Source: Knoellia koreensis
GTDB lineage: Bacteria > Actinomycetota > Actinomycetes > Actinomycetales > Dermatophilaceae
Assembly: GCF_013041615.1 (NCBI RefSeq)
Contig: NZ_JABEPQ010000001.1
Span: 736,976-800,975 of the forward strand
DNA: 64,000 nucleotides
Direction: 5' to 3'
Numbering within the stretch: position 1 is the first letter of the stretch; every line of letters starts with the position of its first letter. The notes beneath the pieces were generated by a model. It worked only from the letters and a program-made list of their open reading frames with translations, was not told the DNA's origin and did no database searches. Positions 31,975 to 41,217 of the stretch are shown one piece after another. Position numbers and translations under genes: made by a program.

Positions 31975-33621
31975 GTGCCCACCCACGCCGTCACCAACCA
32001 GGTCCCACCCCTGCCCGAGACCAACACCGTCACCGCCAACCCCGCTCTCGCGGAAGGACTTCGACGTTGGGCGGGCGACGCGGCATACGACGAGGTCGTC
32101 GCCCTGGGTGAGCGGGCAGGGAGCGACGAGGCGCGCGAATGGGCCGTGCAGGCCAACGAGTTCGGGCCGCGGCTGCGCACCCACTCCCCTCGCGGCGAAC
32201 GCATCGACGAAGTCGAGTTCCACCCCGCCTGGCACGAGCTCATGCGGGTCGGCGTCGGCGCCGGACTCACCGCCACGCCCTGGCTCGCCGCCCCGGGCAG
32301 CGGCGACCACGTGCGCCGCGCGGCCGGGTTCATGGCGTGGTCGGAGAACGAACAGGGGCACGGGTGCCCCATCTCGATGTCGTATGCCGCGGCGCCGGCG
32401 CTGGCGTCGACGCCCGCCTTGGCTGATCGCTGGGTCCCCGGACTCGCCTCTCGCACCTACGACTTCGGCCTGCGCCCGCTCTCGTCCAAGGGCGGCGTCA
32501 TCGCCGGGATGGGCATGACCGAGAAGCAGGGCGGGTCGGACGTGCGCGCCAACACGACGCGCGCCGTGGCCATTCCGGATGGCCCGATCGAGGGCGGCGC
32601 GACCTACCGCCTCACGGGCCACAAGTGGTTCTGCTCGGCGCCGATGAGCGACGCGTTCCTCGTCCTCGCGCAGACCGACGCAGGGGTCGGCTGCTTCCTC
32701 GTGCCTCGCATCCTCGACGACGGGTCGCGCAATCTCTTTGCGCTGCAACGGTTGAAGGACAAGCTCGGCAACCGGTCCAACGCCAGCTCCGAGGTCGAGC
32801 TCGACGGCACGTGGGGCGCGCTCGTCGGCGACGAGGGACGCGGCATACGCACGATCCTCGACATGGTGGCGTCCACCCGGCTCGACTGCATCCTCGGCTC
32901 CGCAGCCACGATGCGGGCGGCACTCGTGCGCGCCATCCACCACGCGCGGCACCGCTCCGCCTTCGGTGCGCTGCTCGTCGACCAGCCGCTCATGCAGAAC
33001 GTGCTCGCCGACCTGGCCCTCGAGGTCGAGGCGGCCACGACGCTCGGCCTGCGGCTGGCCCACGCGGTCGACGAGGGTGACACGGCGCTGTCGCGGCTCG
33101 GGGTCGGCGTGGGCAAGTACTGGGTGTGCAAGCGCACCGCGCCGATGGTCGCGGAGGCGCTGGAGTGCTTGGGCGGCAACGGATACGTCGAGGAGAACGG
33201 CTTGGCGAGGCTCTACCGCGAGGCGCCCCTCAACTCGATCTGGGAAGGCTCGGGCAACGTCAACGCCCTCGACGTGCTGCGGGCCATCGGACGCGAACCG
33301 CTGGCGGTCGAGGCGTTCCGCAAGGAGGTCCAGCTCGGCGTCGGCCACAGCGCGGTCCTCGACCGTGCGATCGACCAGGTCGACGAGCTCGTCGCTCTCG
33401 CCACGCAACCGGAGGGGGTAGCCGGTGCCCGACGCATCGTCGAGCACCTCGCGACGACCCTCCAGGCTTCCCTGCTCGTGCGGCACGCGCCCGACGCCGT
33501 CGCCGAGGCGTTCATCGCCTCACGGCTCGGCGGCGACCACGGCGCGACGTTCGGCACCCTCGACGCCGGCCTCACCGCGACCAGCGCCCGCACGATCATC
33601 GACCGCGCGTGGGTCCGCTGA
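31975..33621 (+). CDS. Acyl-CoA dehydrogenase (AidB/isovaleryl-CoA type)
   Basis: 548 residues, longer than ordinary acyl-CoA dehydrogenases and like AidB. FAD-binding MTEKQGGSDV, GHKWFCSAPM, and the C-terminal ECLGGNGYVEENGLARLYRE with LNSIWEGSGNV are present. It may oxidise short branched acyl-CoAs or act as an AidB-like protein in alkylation protection. GTG at 31975 was chosen for the leaderless promoter just before it. Stop is 3 bases from the stop of the convergent lipoprotein gene. Confidence 0.88.
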   Translation: MPTHAVTNQVPPLPETNTVTANPALAEGLRRWAGDAAYDEVVALGERAGSDEAREWAVQANEFGPRLRTHSPRGERIDEVEFHPAWHELMRVGVGAGLTATPWLAAPGSGDHVRRAAGFMAWSENEQGHGCPISMSYAAAPALASTPALADRWVPGLASRTYDFGLRPLSSKGGVIAGMGMTEKQGGSDVRANTTRAVAIPDGPIEGGATYRLTGHKWFCSAPMSDAFLVLAQTDAGVGCFLVPRILDDGSRNLFALQRLKDKLGNRSNASSEVELDGTWGALVGDEGRGIRTILDMVASTRLDCILGSAATMRAALVRAIHHARHRSAFGALLVDQPLMQNVLADLALEVEAATTLGLRLAHAVDEGDTALSRLGVGVGKYWVCKRTAPMVAEALECLGGNGYVEENGLARLYREAPLNSIWEGSGNVNALDVLRAIGREPLAVEAFRKEVQLGVGHSAVLDRAIDQVDELVALATQPEGVAGARRIVEHLATTLQASLLVRHAPDAVAEAFIASRLGGDHGATFGTLDAGLTATSARTIIDRAWVR

Positions 33622-33624
33622 CCT

Positions 33625-34896
33625 TCAGCCAGTCTGTGCAGCGTGCCTCGAAACGGCTCGGGCCAGTTCGGCGACATCGCGTTGGACGTCGGTGGCTGAC
33701 TTGCCACCGAACCCACTTGCCTGCACGACAGCCGCACCCGAGCTGAAGACTGCCTCGGCGAGGTACTCAGGCTTCTGCCCAGGCCAGTTCAGCCGCCAGA
33801 CGAGGATGAACCCACCGTCGCCCAGGTCGGCAGTCTTCACCGGCAGCACCTCGCCGGGCACAGACATCGTGGGGTACTTCTTCGTGAACCTGCCGCTGCA
33901 CGCCGCCATGACCTTGCGGATCCCCGTCGCACGGGCCTTGGCAGCCGCGGCATCAGGAGCGAGTTCAAGGTCGACGACTCCGACTGGCTCGGGCGCGCCC
34001 GTCACGCCCTTCTGCTTCACGCTGCGTTCGACCCACAGGGCAGCAGCCCTGGCTGGGGCGAACGTCGGGCGGTCAGAGCGGGGACAGGCCGAAGAGGGGG
34101 CGTGAGCGGGCCGCGTGGTCCACCCCTTGCCAGTGACTCGGGCCAACAACGCCTTGGCTGCGAGCAGACCTCGTGACCCCGCCGGATCAGCCACCACCGG
34201 CACAGCGCGGGCGGCGTCCGCGACGCAACCGGTTGCGGACGTCTGCACCGCCTTGGACGACGGCCCCAACGCGCTGCAGAGCACCACGACGTTCTGGACC
34301 CGCGCTGCAGTGATGGCCTGGTACCTCGTGATGGCGTCACCGTCCGCCTGCTCCAGCTGCCCCATGGTTGCGGACGAGCCGGGCGCAGACACCTTGATGG
34401 CCGTCCGCTTCAGGTCGCCCTGGTCCTTGCACTTCTGCCACGCCTGGATGCGCTCGTCCATGAACTTCGCCGCCGACGGCGACGGGTCGAGGAGCATGAC
34501 CGCCGAAACCGAGCGGGCCACCCCTTTGACCTCGCCCTGGACCGGTGCGTCCGGGGTGCTGTACTGCAACGCCTCCGACTGCACCAGCCACGATCGTGCG
34601 TCACTCGGGGAGAAGCCGCCATCGGAACTGCACAAGGAGACGCTGTCGAATCCGGACTGCTGTTTCGGGTTCAGGTCACCGTCGGCCATCCTCAGCCCGA
34701 GCCACGCAACCACACGCGCCTGATCCCGGTCGAGCCGCACGGTGGGCTGCGGGTATGCCGCGGTCGTGGGCTTGGGCGTGGACGTGGACGTGCGCGTGAC
34801 GTCCGGCTGGCCCGAACACGCCGTCAAGACGAGAACACCAACCAGCGCCAGCGGGATTGCGCGCACTGAACGGCGCGGCAAGAACGTCGAGGTCAT
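33625..34896 (-). CDS. Lipoprotein with PknH-like sensor-type domains
   Basis: 423 residues. Signal peptide with lipobox LTAC (Cys27), a Thr/Pro linker, then two domains of about 180 residues each that look like the extracellular sensor domain of PknH-type kinases: paired cysteines (SLCSSDGG, WQKCKDQG, VVLCS, TGCVAD in the first; SACPRSD, MAACSGR in the second). No kinase domain is attached. Function unknown; cell-envelope sensing is likely. Confidence 0.75.
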   Translation of the reverse strand: MTSTFLPRRSVRAIPLALVGVLVLTACSGQPDVTRTSTSTPKPTTAAYPQPTVRLDRDQARVVAWLGLRMADGDLNPKQQSGFDSVSLCSSDGGFSPSDARSWLVQSEALQYSTPDAPVQGEVKGVARSVSAVMLLDPSPSAAKFMDERIQAWQKCKDQGDLKRTAIKVSAPGSSATMGQLEQADGDAITRYQAITAARVQNVVVLCSALGPSSKAVQTSATGCVADAARAVPVVADPAGSRGLLAAKALLARVTGKGWTTRPAHAPSSACPRSDRPTFAPARAAALWVERSVKQKGVTGAPEPVGVVDLELAPDAAAAKARATGIRKVMAACSGRFTKKYPTMSVPGEVLPVKTADLGDGGFILVWRLNWPGQKPEYLAEAVFSSGAAVVQASGFGGKSATDVQRDVAELARAVSRHAAQTG

Positions 34897-34935
34897 GCCT
34901 CGAGTCTGGCGAGAGAGCCGGTCGGGCCCGGTGGG

Positions 34936-34944
34936 TTATCCACA
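34936..34944 (+). promoter_or_regulatory. Perfect DnaA box
   Basis: TTATCCACA, the consensus 9-mer, in the 88-base gap between the lipoprotein and ppk2 genes. It stands alone; I found no second box nearby, so it is not an origin. It may be a DnaA-titrating or regulatory site. Confidence 0.5.
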
Positions 34945-34984
34945 GGGGGCCGAGACGCGGGCGGTGATCGCGCCGGCGTGGAGC

Positions 34985-35935
34985 TCAGGTCTCGGCGAGA
35001 CGCTGCTGCTGCTCGGCCACGTCGAAGTCGGCCGGCGGCCACTGCGGGTCCATCCGTTCGAGGTGCTCGAGCACGAGGTTCTGCACCGCCAGCCGGGCGT
35101 ACCACTTGCGGTCGGCCGGGACGACGAACCACGGGGCCTCGTCGGTCGACGTCCGGTCGAGCACGGCCTGGTAGGCCTCCTGGTAGTCCGGCCAGCGCTC
35201 GCGCTCGTCGATGTCGCCGGGGTTGAACTTCCAGTACTTGTCAGGCCGGTCGAGCCGCTCCCCGAGCCGGGCCTTCTGCTCGTCGGAGGAGATGTGCAGC
35301 ATGACCTTGATGATCGTGGTGCCGTCCTCGACCGCCTTGGCCTCGAAGTTGTTGATCTGGCCGTACCGGCGTGACCACGTCGCGCGCGGGACCAGGTCGT
35401 GGACGCGCACGATGAGGACGTCCTCGTACTGCGACCGGTCGAAGACGCCGATCTGGCCGGGGTTCGGCAGGGCGTTGCGGATGCGCCACAGGAAGGGGTG
35501 CCGCTTCTCCTCGGCACTCGGCGCCTTGAACGCCGTGTACTTCACGCCCTGCGGGTCCATCTGCCCCACGACGTGGCGCATGATGCCGCCCTTGCCGGAG
35601 GTGTCCATTCCCTGCACCACCAACAGCAACGAGCGGTTGCCGCCGCCCTTGGACTCGGCGTACAGCCGCTCCTGGAGGTCGCCGATCTCACCGGCCCGGG
35701 CCGCCAGCGCGGCCTCACCGTCGGCCTTGTCGCCGTCGAACCCCGGTGTGGAGCGCGGGTCCAGGTCCGCCAGCACGAAGCCGTCGTCGACCCGGAGCGC
35801 GTCGATGAACGACGCGGGTGCGGACGCCTTGACGGCCTTCGACTTCTTCGACGCCTTGCCCGCCTTGTCGTCCTTGGACTTCTTCAGCTTGTCAGGCTTC
35901 TTCAGCTTGTCCTTGCCCTTGCCCTTCTTGGCCAT
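34985..35935 (-). CDS. ppk2: Polyphosphate kinase 2 family protein
   Basis: 316 residues. A Lys-rich N-terminus (about 40 residues, KKGKGKDKLKKPDKLKKS) precedes the PPK2 core. Walker A GMDTSGKGG is near 109-117, Walker B FDRSQYEDVL follows, and lid-type YWKFN lies later. PPK2 enzymes phosphorylate nucleotides with polyphosphate. The Lys-rich tail may bind polyphosphate or nucleic acid. ATG at 35935 chosen; a TTG at 35947 would add four residues. Confidence 0.9.
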   Translation of the reverse strand: MAKKGKGKDKLKKPDKLKKSKDDKAGKASKKSKAVKASAPASFIDALRVDDGFVLADLDPRSTPGFDGDKADGEAALAARAGEIGDLQERLYAESKGGGNRSLLLVVQGMDTSGKGGIMRHVVGQMDPQGVKYTAFKAPSAEEKRHPFLWRIRNALPNPGQIGVFDRSQYEDVLIVRVHDLVPRATWSRRYGQINNFEAKAVEDGTTIIKVMLHISSDEQKARLGERLDRPDKYWKFNPGDIDERERWPDYQEAYQAVLDRTSTDEAPWFVVPADRKWYARLAVQNLVLEHLERMDPQWPPADFDVAEQQQRLAET

Positions 35936-35947
35936 GAGGGCATCCAA

Positions 35948-36949
35948 TCACCGGTTGCCGTGTGCCGCGAGCGACGTGAGCCGCGAGATGGCCCGGTAGT
36001 ACTTCTTGCGGTACCCCCCGGCCAGCATCTCCGGTGAGAAGATCTCGTGCAGCGGTGTCCCGCTCGCGAAGACCGGGATCTTGGCGTCGTAGAGCCGGTC
36101 GACGAGCACCACGAGCCGCAGCGCGACGGCCTGGTCGGTCACCGGTCGCACGTGGGTCCACCCCACTGCGGTGACGCCGTCGAGCATCGCCCGGTAGCGG
36201 CTCGGATGCACGGTGGACAGGTGTCGGGTCACGTCGACGAAGTGGTCGAGCAGCGCCGAGTCGGCTGCCGTGGCGGCCACGACCTCCTCCTCCGAAAGGG
36301 GTGCCGGACTGCCCAGCGCGTCGGTGTGGCGGTAGTCGGGCCCGTCGATCGTCAGCACCTCGAACCGCGACGACAACGCCTGGATCTCGCGCAGGAAGTC
36401 CTCGGCCGCGAACCGTCCTTCCCCCAAGGCGTCCGGCAGCGTGTTCGACGTCGCAGCCAGGGACACACCTGCCTCCGTCAGCCGGCCCAGCAGGGTGGCC
36501 ATCAGCACCGTGTCACCGGGGTCGTCCAGCTCGAACTCGTCGATGCACACCAGCTGGTGCGTGCTCAGCGCGTCGACGGTGGGCTGGAACCCCAGTGCCC
36601 CCACGAGATTCGTGTACTCGACGAACGTTCCGAACGCCTTCGTCCCCTCCGCCGCGTGCCACAGCGACGCCAGCAGGTGCGTCTTGCCCACGCCGAACCC
36701 GCCGTCGAGGTAGATCCCCTTCGCCTCGGTCGCCTTCGCGCGGCCAAACCCCCATCGGCGCCCCGGGCGCGGACCCAGCCCATCGGCATACTCCTCGAGG
36801 CGTGCCACGGCGGCGGCCTGGCTCGGGTGCTCGGGGCCCGGCCGGTAGGTGCCGAACCGCTCGGCGTCGAAGCGCGGCGGCGGCACCAGCTCGCGGACGA
36901 GGCGGTCGCGGTCGAGTCGGGGCGAGCGTTCGGTGATGGAGCCGGGCAC
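35948..36949 (-). CDS. zapE: Cell division ATPase ZapE / AFG1-like
   Basis: 333 residues, P-loop ATPase of the AFG1/ZapE family. Walker A GGFGVGKTHLL, Walker B LVCIDEFELDD, sensor ATSNTLPD, C-terminal FASGTPLHEIF and YRKKYYRAISRL. In other bacteria ZapE acts at the division site and mitochondrial AFG1 in protein quality control. GTG at 36949 has a TACGCT -10 box 7 bases upstream (leaderless). Divergent from the pyrimidine reductase. Confidence 0.9.
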   Translation of the reverse strand: MPGSITERSPRLDRDRLVRELVPPPRFDAERFGTYRPGPEHPSQAAAVARLEEYADGLGPRPGRRWGFGRAKATEAKGIYLDGGFGVGKTHLLASLWHAAEGTKAFGTFVEYTNLVGALGFQPTVDALSTHQLVCIDEFELDDPGDTVLMATLLGRLTEAGVSLAATSNTLPDALGEGRFAAEDFLREIQALSSRFEVLTIDGPDYRHTDALGSPAPLSEEEVVAATAADSALLDHFVDVTRHLSTVHPSRYRAMLDGVTAVGWTHVRPVTDQAVALRLVVLVDRLYDAKIPVFASGTPLHEIFSPEMLAGGYRKKYYRAISRLTSLAAHGNR

Positions 36950-36992
36950 GCTGTGCAGCGTAATGACGGCCCGAGTGCGGCACACTGCCGCC

Positions 36993-37718
36993 ATGCGCAT
37001 CCTCCTGGGGCCAGACGGTTCCCCCGCCCTCGGCAGCGAGCTCGACGACGCGCAGCTGAGAGAGGCGTATGCCGCGCCGCCGGACCGCGCGTGGCTGCGG
37101 GTCAACTTCGTGGCGACGTTGGACGGTGCGGTCACCGGCGACGACGGGCGCTCCGGCAGCATCAACACCGAGGCCGACGGGCGCGTGTTCCGCATGCTGC
37201 GCGACCTCGCCGACGTCGTGGTGGTCGGGGCCGGCACGGTGCGCGCCGAGCAGTACCCGGTGCTGCGGGACGAGGACCCGCAGGCGCCGCCGTTCGTCGT
37301 GGTGAGCCACGCGGGTGAGCTGCCGCCGACCATCGCCGCGATGACGTCGCCACCGGGGTCGGCCCTGCTCGTGACGCGAGCCCAGGCCGACACCGCCGCC
37401 CTCGGCCGGGCGCGCGACGTGCTCGGTGACGAGCACGTGGTCATCGCGGGCGATGAGGCAGTGGACCTCGCCATCATGCGAAAGCAGCTGGAGGACAGAG
37501 GTTTTCGCGACATCCTGTCCGAAGGCGGACCCACACTCTTCGGCTGCATGCTCGAGGCCGGCATCGTCGACGAGGTTGACCTCTCGTGGGCGCCACGGAT
37601 CGTCGGCGGCACCCACCAGCGGATCGTGCGGGCCGGTGACCTCACCCTCGACCTGGACCCGACCGTCCTCGTCGAGGAGGACGGCACGGTCATGGGCCGC
37701 TGGTTCGTGCGGCGCTGA
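36993..37718 (+). CDS. RibD C-terminal-type pyrimidine reductase family protein
   Basis: 241 residues. VNFVATLDGAVTGDDGRSGS and VVVVGAGTVRAEQYP are the cofactor and substrate motifs; LSEGGPTLFG closes the site. It lacks a deaminase half. It is the second such protein in the window but belongs to a different subfamily from the one at 18897. It may reduce riboflavin-pathway or deazaflavin-related pyrimidines, or something else; no neighbour settles it. The intergenic gap with zapE is 43 bases. Confidence 0.85.
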   Translation: MRILLGPDGSPALGSELDDAQLREAYAAPPDRAWLRVNFVATLDGAVTGDDGRSGSINTEADGRVFRMLRDLADVVVVGAGTVRAEQYPVLRDEDPQAPPFVVVSHAGELPPTIAAMTSPPGSALLVTRAQADTAALGRARDVLGDEHVVIAGDEAVDLAIMRKQLEDRGFRDILSEGGPTLFGCMLEAGIVDEVDLSWAPRIVGGTHQRIVRAGDLTLDLDPTVLVEEDGTVMGRWFVRR

Positions 37719-37737
37719 TCAAGCCCGGCCGCGACGA

Positions 37738-38910
37738 TCATCGCGCCAGGAACTCGCTCACCTCGCGGTCCCACCGCACCGCGTCGACGTTCCACTCCTT
37801 GCAGTGCCGCGCGGTGTCCCAGCGGGGCATCTCCACGAGGTCCGGTCGGGCCGCGGCCAGGGCCAGCGAGGGTCCGACGGGCACGAACTCGTCGTCGAGC
37901 GAGTGGATGAGCAGCGTCCGGTGGCGCAGCTCCCCCGCCCGCGCCACCCAGTCGGTCTGGGCCACGTCGACGGCCTCGTGCACGCCGACCAGACGCCGTG
38001 CCGACCGGCGCCCCATGAGCGCCCGGCTGAGCCCACCGATGGGCGCCGGCACCCCGTTGAGCGCCGCGTGGTGGGTGAGGACGTCGGCCCAGTCGATCAC
38101 CGGCGCGTCGAGCACCACCTCGGTGACCCGGTCGGCGAGGTGCGAGCGGGCCAGGGTCTGGAGCACGATCGCACCACCCATCGACCACCCCACGAGGGTG
38201 AGGTCGCGCGCTCCTGCCGACACGGCATACCGCATCGCGTCCTCGACGTCGCGCCACTCCGACAGGCCGAGGTTGTAGCGCCCGTCGGGTCCGCTGCGGG
38301 CGCCGAGGTCGTTGCGGTAGCTGGGAACCAGCACCGTGATGCCGAGCTCGTGCAGCGGCCGGATCGCCCGCAGCGTCTCGTGCCGCCGGGCACCGCGTCC
38401 GTGCACCAGCACGGCCCAGCGGTCGCTCGGCACCGCCGCCGGAACGACCCAGGCCGGCATCGTCCCCAGCTCGGTGTCGACGTCGACGTACTGCGTCGGC
38501 AGGCCCAGCGAACGGTCCGGCGGAGAGGCATAGTAATAGGGGTTCCAGCGGCCGAATCCCGGTGCCAGGTGGCCGAAGTCGAGCCCGAGCACCTCCCGCC
38601 GCACGCGGCCCTTCGACTCATCGAGGTCGACGATGTCACCGAGGCGCACGTGACCGTGCTCGCGGTCGAGCCAGAGGCCGTAGCGCCCCGGCACGACGGT
38701 CTCGGGCGTGACGTCGAGGGTGACGGTGTCCCGCTCGACGGTGAGGATCGAGGTGTCGTCCGGACGTCGCCGGTCAGGGGTGAGGACCCGACGGGCGAAG
38801 TATGCCGCGGCGCCGAGGCTGCTGGCCGCCGCCGTCGCGGCCAGGGCACCACCGGCGATGGCGCCGGCTGCGGCCGCCTTGCGCGCCGCTACCCGCTGGG
38901 GCGTGCCCAT
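37738..38910 (-). CDS. Alpha/beta hydrolase
   Basis: 390 residues. One N-terminal hydrophobic segment (about 14-42, Ala-rich) may anchor it in the membrane. The nucleophile elbow is GWSMGG, and the acid and His are in LIHSLDDEFVP and the C-terminal DTARHCKEW. A large insert precedes the nucleophile (RWNPYYYASPPDR region). Likely an esterase or lipase; substrate unknown. Its ATG overlaps the ligD stop by one base. Confidence 0.85.
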   Translation of the reverse strand: MGTPQRVAARKAAAAGAIAGGALAATAAASSLGAAAYFARRVLTPDRRRPDDTSILTVERDTVTLDVTPETVVPGRYGLWLDREHGHVRLGDIVDLDESKGRVRREVLGLDFGHLAPGFGRWNPYYYASPPDRSLGLPTQYVDVDTELGTMPAWVVPAAVPSDRWAVLVHGRGARRHETLRAIRPLHELGITVLVPSYRNDLGARSGPDGRYNLGLSEWRDVEDAMRYAVSAGARDLTLVGWSMGGAIVLQTLARSHLADRVTEVVLDAPVIDWADVLTHHAALNGVPAPIGGLSRALMGRRSARRLVGVHEAVDVAQTDWVARAGELRHRTLLIHSLDDEFVPVGPSLALAAARPDLVEMPRWDTARHCKEWNVDAVRWDREVSEFLAR

Positions 38911-41087
38911 CACTGCTCCCCGTCGCCGAGCACCTCGGCGAGGTCGAAGCTGACCGGTTCCTCGAGCTGCTCGTAGGTGCACGACCGCGGGTCACGGTCG
39001 GGGCGCCAGCGCGCGAACTGCGCGGTGTGGCGGAACCGGATGCCCTCCATGTGGTCGTAGCGGACCTCGACCACCCGCTCGGGCCGCAGCGGCGTGAACG
39101 ACAGGTCCTTGCCCGCGTTCCAGCGGCTGCCGGCACCGCTGGTCGGGGTGCGGCTGCCCATCTCCGGCTCGGCCCACGCCCACGGGTGGTCGCTGAAGTC
39201 GGTGACGAGCGGCTGGAGCTCCTCGAAGAGCTCCTTGCGGCGGGCCATCGGGAAGGCCCCGATGACGCCGACGCTCTGGAGCGTGCCGTCGTCGGTGTAG
39301 AGGCCGAGCAGCAGCGACCCGATCGCGTCGGGGCCGCTCTTGTGGGTGCGGTAACCCGCGACCACGCAGTCGGCCGTGCGCTCGTGCTTGATCTTGAGCA
39401 TGAGTCGCTTGTCGGGGACGTAGGCGATGTCGAGGGGCTTGGCGATGACGCCGTCGAGCCCGGCCCCCTCGAACTGCTCGAACCACTCCTGCGCCACGTC
39501 GGGGTCGCGGGTGGCGCGGGTGAGGAACACCGGTGCCTGCGCGTCGGCCAACGCGGTCTCCAGTGCCTCGCGCCGCTGCTCGAACGGCAGCCCCATGAGG
39601 TCGTCGCCGCCGAGGGACAGGAGGTCGAAGGCCACGAAGCTGGCCGGTGTCTCGACCGCCAGCTTCTTGACCCGGCTGGCCGCGGGGTGGATGCGCTGCT
39701 GGAGCGCGTCGAAGTCGAGCCGGTCCCCCGTCTCGGGACTGATGAGGACGATCTCGCCGTCGATGACGGCCTGGTCGGGGAAGTTGGCCTTGACCGCCTC
39801 GACCACCTCCGGGAAGTAGCGCGTCATCGGCTTCTCGTTGCGGCTGCCGATCTCGACCTCGTCACCCGAGCGGAAGATGATCGACCGGAAACCGTCCCAC
39901 TTCGGCTCGAAGAGGTGCTCGCCGTCGCGCGGGATCGCCTTGACCGGCTTGGCCAGCATCGGTGGCACCGGCGGCACGACCGGGCCCCACAGCTTGCGCA
40001 GGTCGGCGTCGCGGTCGGCCTTCGGCGTCATGTACTCATCGTCGGTCTTGTCCTTGCGGCGCTTGCTCGGCTGCACCCGCGGCGGTTCTCCCGGCATCTT
40101 CGGGTAGTCCGGCGGGAAGTTCAGCTCACCCAGCCCGCGCTCGTGGACGTCCTTGTCCCACAAGACAATCGCCGTCGACACGTCACCGACGGCCTCGTCC
40201 ATCCCCGCCCACGCGTCGCCGTCGGATGCGAGGATCCCCGGCACCGTCCGGACGGTGAAGTCCGCAGGGGTGACGTCGCGCAACGCCTCCCAGCTCACCG
40301 GCATACTCACCGGCGCACCCGGCAGGGGGCGCGGGCTGTAGGCAGACGCGATGGTGCGGTCACGACACGCCTGGTTGAAGTCGACGAAGACGCGCTCGCC
40401 CCGCTCCTCCTTCCACCAGCTCGTGGTGACGAGGTCGGGCAGGCGACGCTCGAGCTCGCGCGCGATGCCGATGACGCCGTGGCGCACGTCGAGGAACTCG
40501 TGCGTCGGCGCCACCCGCACGAAGACGTGGACGCCCCGGTTGCCGGACGTCTTGGCCCACCCCGTGAGCCCGATCTCGGCGAGCACCTCGCGCAGGGCGT
40601 ATGCCGCCTCGACCGCGTCCTTGAAGTCGCGCCCCGGTTGGGGGTCGAGGTCGATCCGCAGCTCGTCCGGGTTGTCGACGTTGTCGGTCCGCACGGGCCA
40701 GGGGTGAAAGGTGACGGTGTTCATCTGCACCGCCCAGACGGCGGTGGCCGGTTCGTCGACGACGACCTGGAGGTGCTTGCGCCCGCTGGGGTAGGTGCAC
40801 ATCACCGGCTCGACGAACGAAGGCATGCCCTTGGGCGGGTTCTTGGTCCAGAACTCCTCACCCGTGATGCCCTCGGGGAACCGCTGGAGCGTGACCGGGC
40901 GGTGCACGAGGGCGCGCATGAGACCGTCGGTGACGTCCACGGCATACTGCGCGAGCTGGAGCTTGGTGACACCGCCCGGCGTGGCCTCGTCGTCGGGCCA
41001 GATCAGCCGGTCCGGGCTCGAGATCCGCACCTGCCGGGAGCCGTCGGGGCCGCCGGGAACCTCGATCTCGGTCGCCTTCGCTGCCAT
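38910..41087 (-). CDS. ligD: LigD-type ATP-dependent DNA ligase with polymerase domain
   Basis: 725 residues. N-terminal archaeo-eukaryotic primase-like polymerase domain (about 1-315; metal site IDLDP near 145-149), a basic linker (PSKRRKDKTDDE), then an ATP-dependent ligase domain with active Lys396 in FEPKWDGFRS and a C-terminal OB fold. The 3'-phosphoesterase nuclease domain present in mycobacterial LigD is missing. LigD repairs double-strand breaks with Ku; no ku gene is in the window. Confidence 0.93.
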   Translation of the reverse strand: MAAKATEIEVPGGPDGSRQVRISSPDRLIWPDDEATPGGVTKLQLAQYAVDVTDGLMRALVHRPVTLQRFPEGITGEEFWTKNPPKGMPSFVEPVMCTYPSGRKHLQVVVDEPATAVWAVQMNTVTFHPWPVRTDNVDNPDELRIDLDPQPGRDFKDAVEAAYALREVLAEIGLTGWAKTSGNRGVHVFVRVAPTHEFLDVRHGVIGIARELERRLPDLVTTSWWKEERGERVFVDFNQACRDRTIASAYSPRPLPGAPVSMPVSWEALRDVTPADFTVRTVPGILASDGDAWAGMDEAVGDVSTAIVLWDKDVHERGLGELNFPPDYPKMPGEPPRVQPSKRRKDKTDDEYMTPKADRDADLRKLWGPVVPPVPPMLAKPVKAIPRDGEHLFEPKWDGFRSIIFRSGDEVEIGSRNEKPMTRYFPEVVEAVKANFPDQAVIDGEIVLISPETGDRLDFDALQQRIHPAASRVKKLAVETPASFVAFDLLSLGGDDLMGLPFEQRREALETALADAQAPVFLTRATRDPDVAQEWFEQFEGAGLDGVIAKPLDIAYVPDKRLMLKIKHERTADCVVAGYRTHKSGPDAIGSLLLGLYTDDGTLQSVGVIGAFPMARRKELFEELQPLVTDFSDHPWAWAEPEMGSRTPTSGAGSRWNAGKDLSFTPLRPERVVEVRYDHMEGIRFRHTAQFARWRPDRDPRSCTYEQLEEPVSFDLAEVLGDGEQ

Positions 41088-41141
41088 GATCGCGAGCCTA
41101 GTCGGACGTGTCCGGCGTCACGGGACCATTTCCGGCGCGCG

Positions 41142-41147
41142 TAGCGT
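41142..41147 (+). promoter_or_regulatory. Candidate -10 box for msrB
   Basis: TAGCGT about 70 bases before the GTG at 41218; TTTCCG upstream is a weak -35. Leader length would be about 65 bases. Confidence 0.35.
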
Positions 41148-41217
41148 TGCAGCCAGTGCCACCAAGAAGTGCCCACCCACCGAACCGGGCCATCTGAGTC
41201 CAGGAAGGCAACGAACC

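Noticed and set aside
34936-34944. Replication origin at the DnaA box
   Set aside because: Single box, no AT-rich region, and no dnaA, dnaN or rpmH nearby.
36950-38257. Upstream extension of the zapE frame to 38257
   Set aside because: It would run antisense through the pyrimidine reductase and the hydrolase; zapE homology begins near 36949.
40085-40105. GGTT-N14-GGGTAG inside ligD as a SigF promoter
   Set aside because: Spacer and -35 do not fit the N15 set, and it lies in the middle of a gene on the antisense strand with no target gene.
38802-41144. A 780-codon plus-strand open frame
   Set aside because: Shadow of ligD; no recognisable motifs and compositionally odd.
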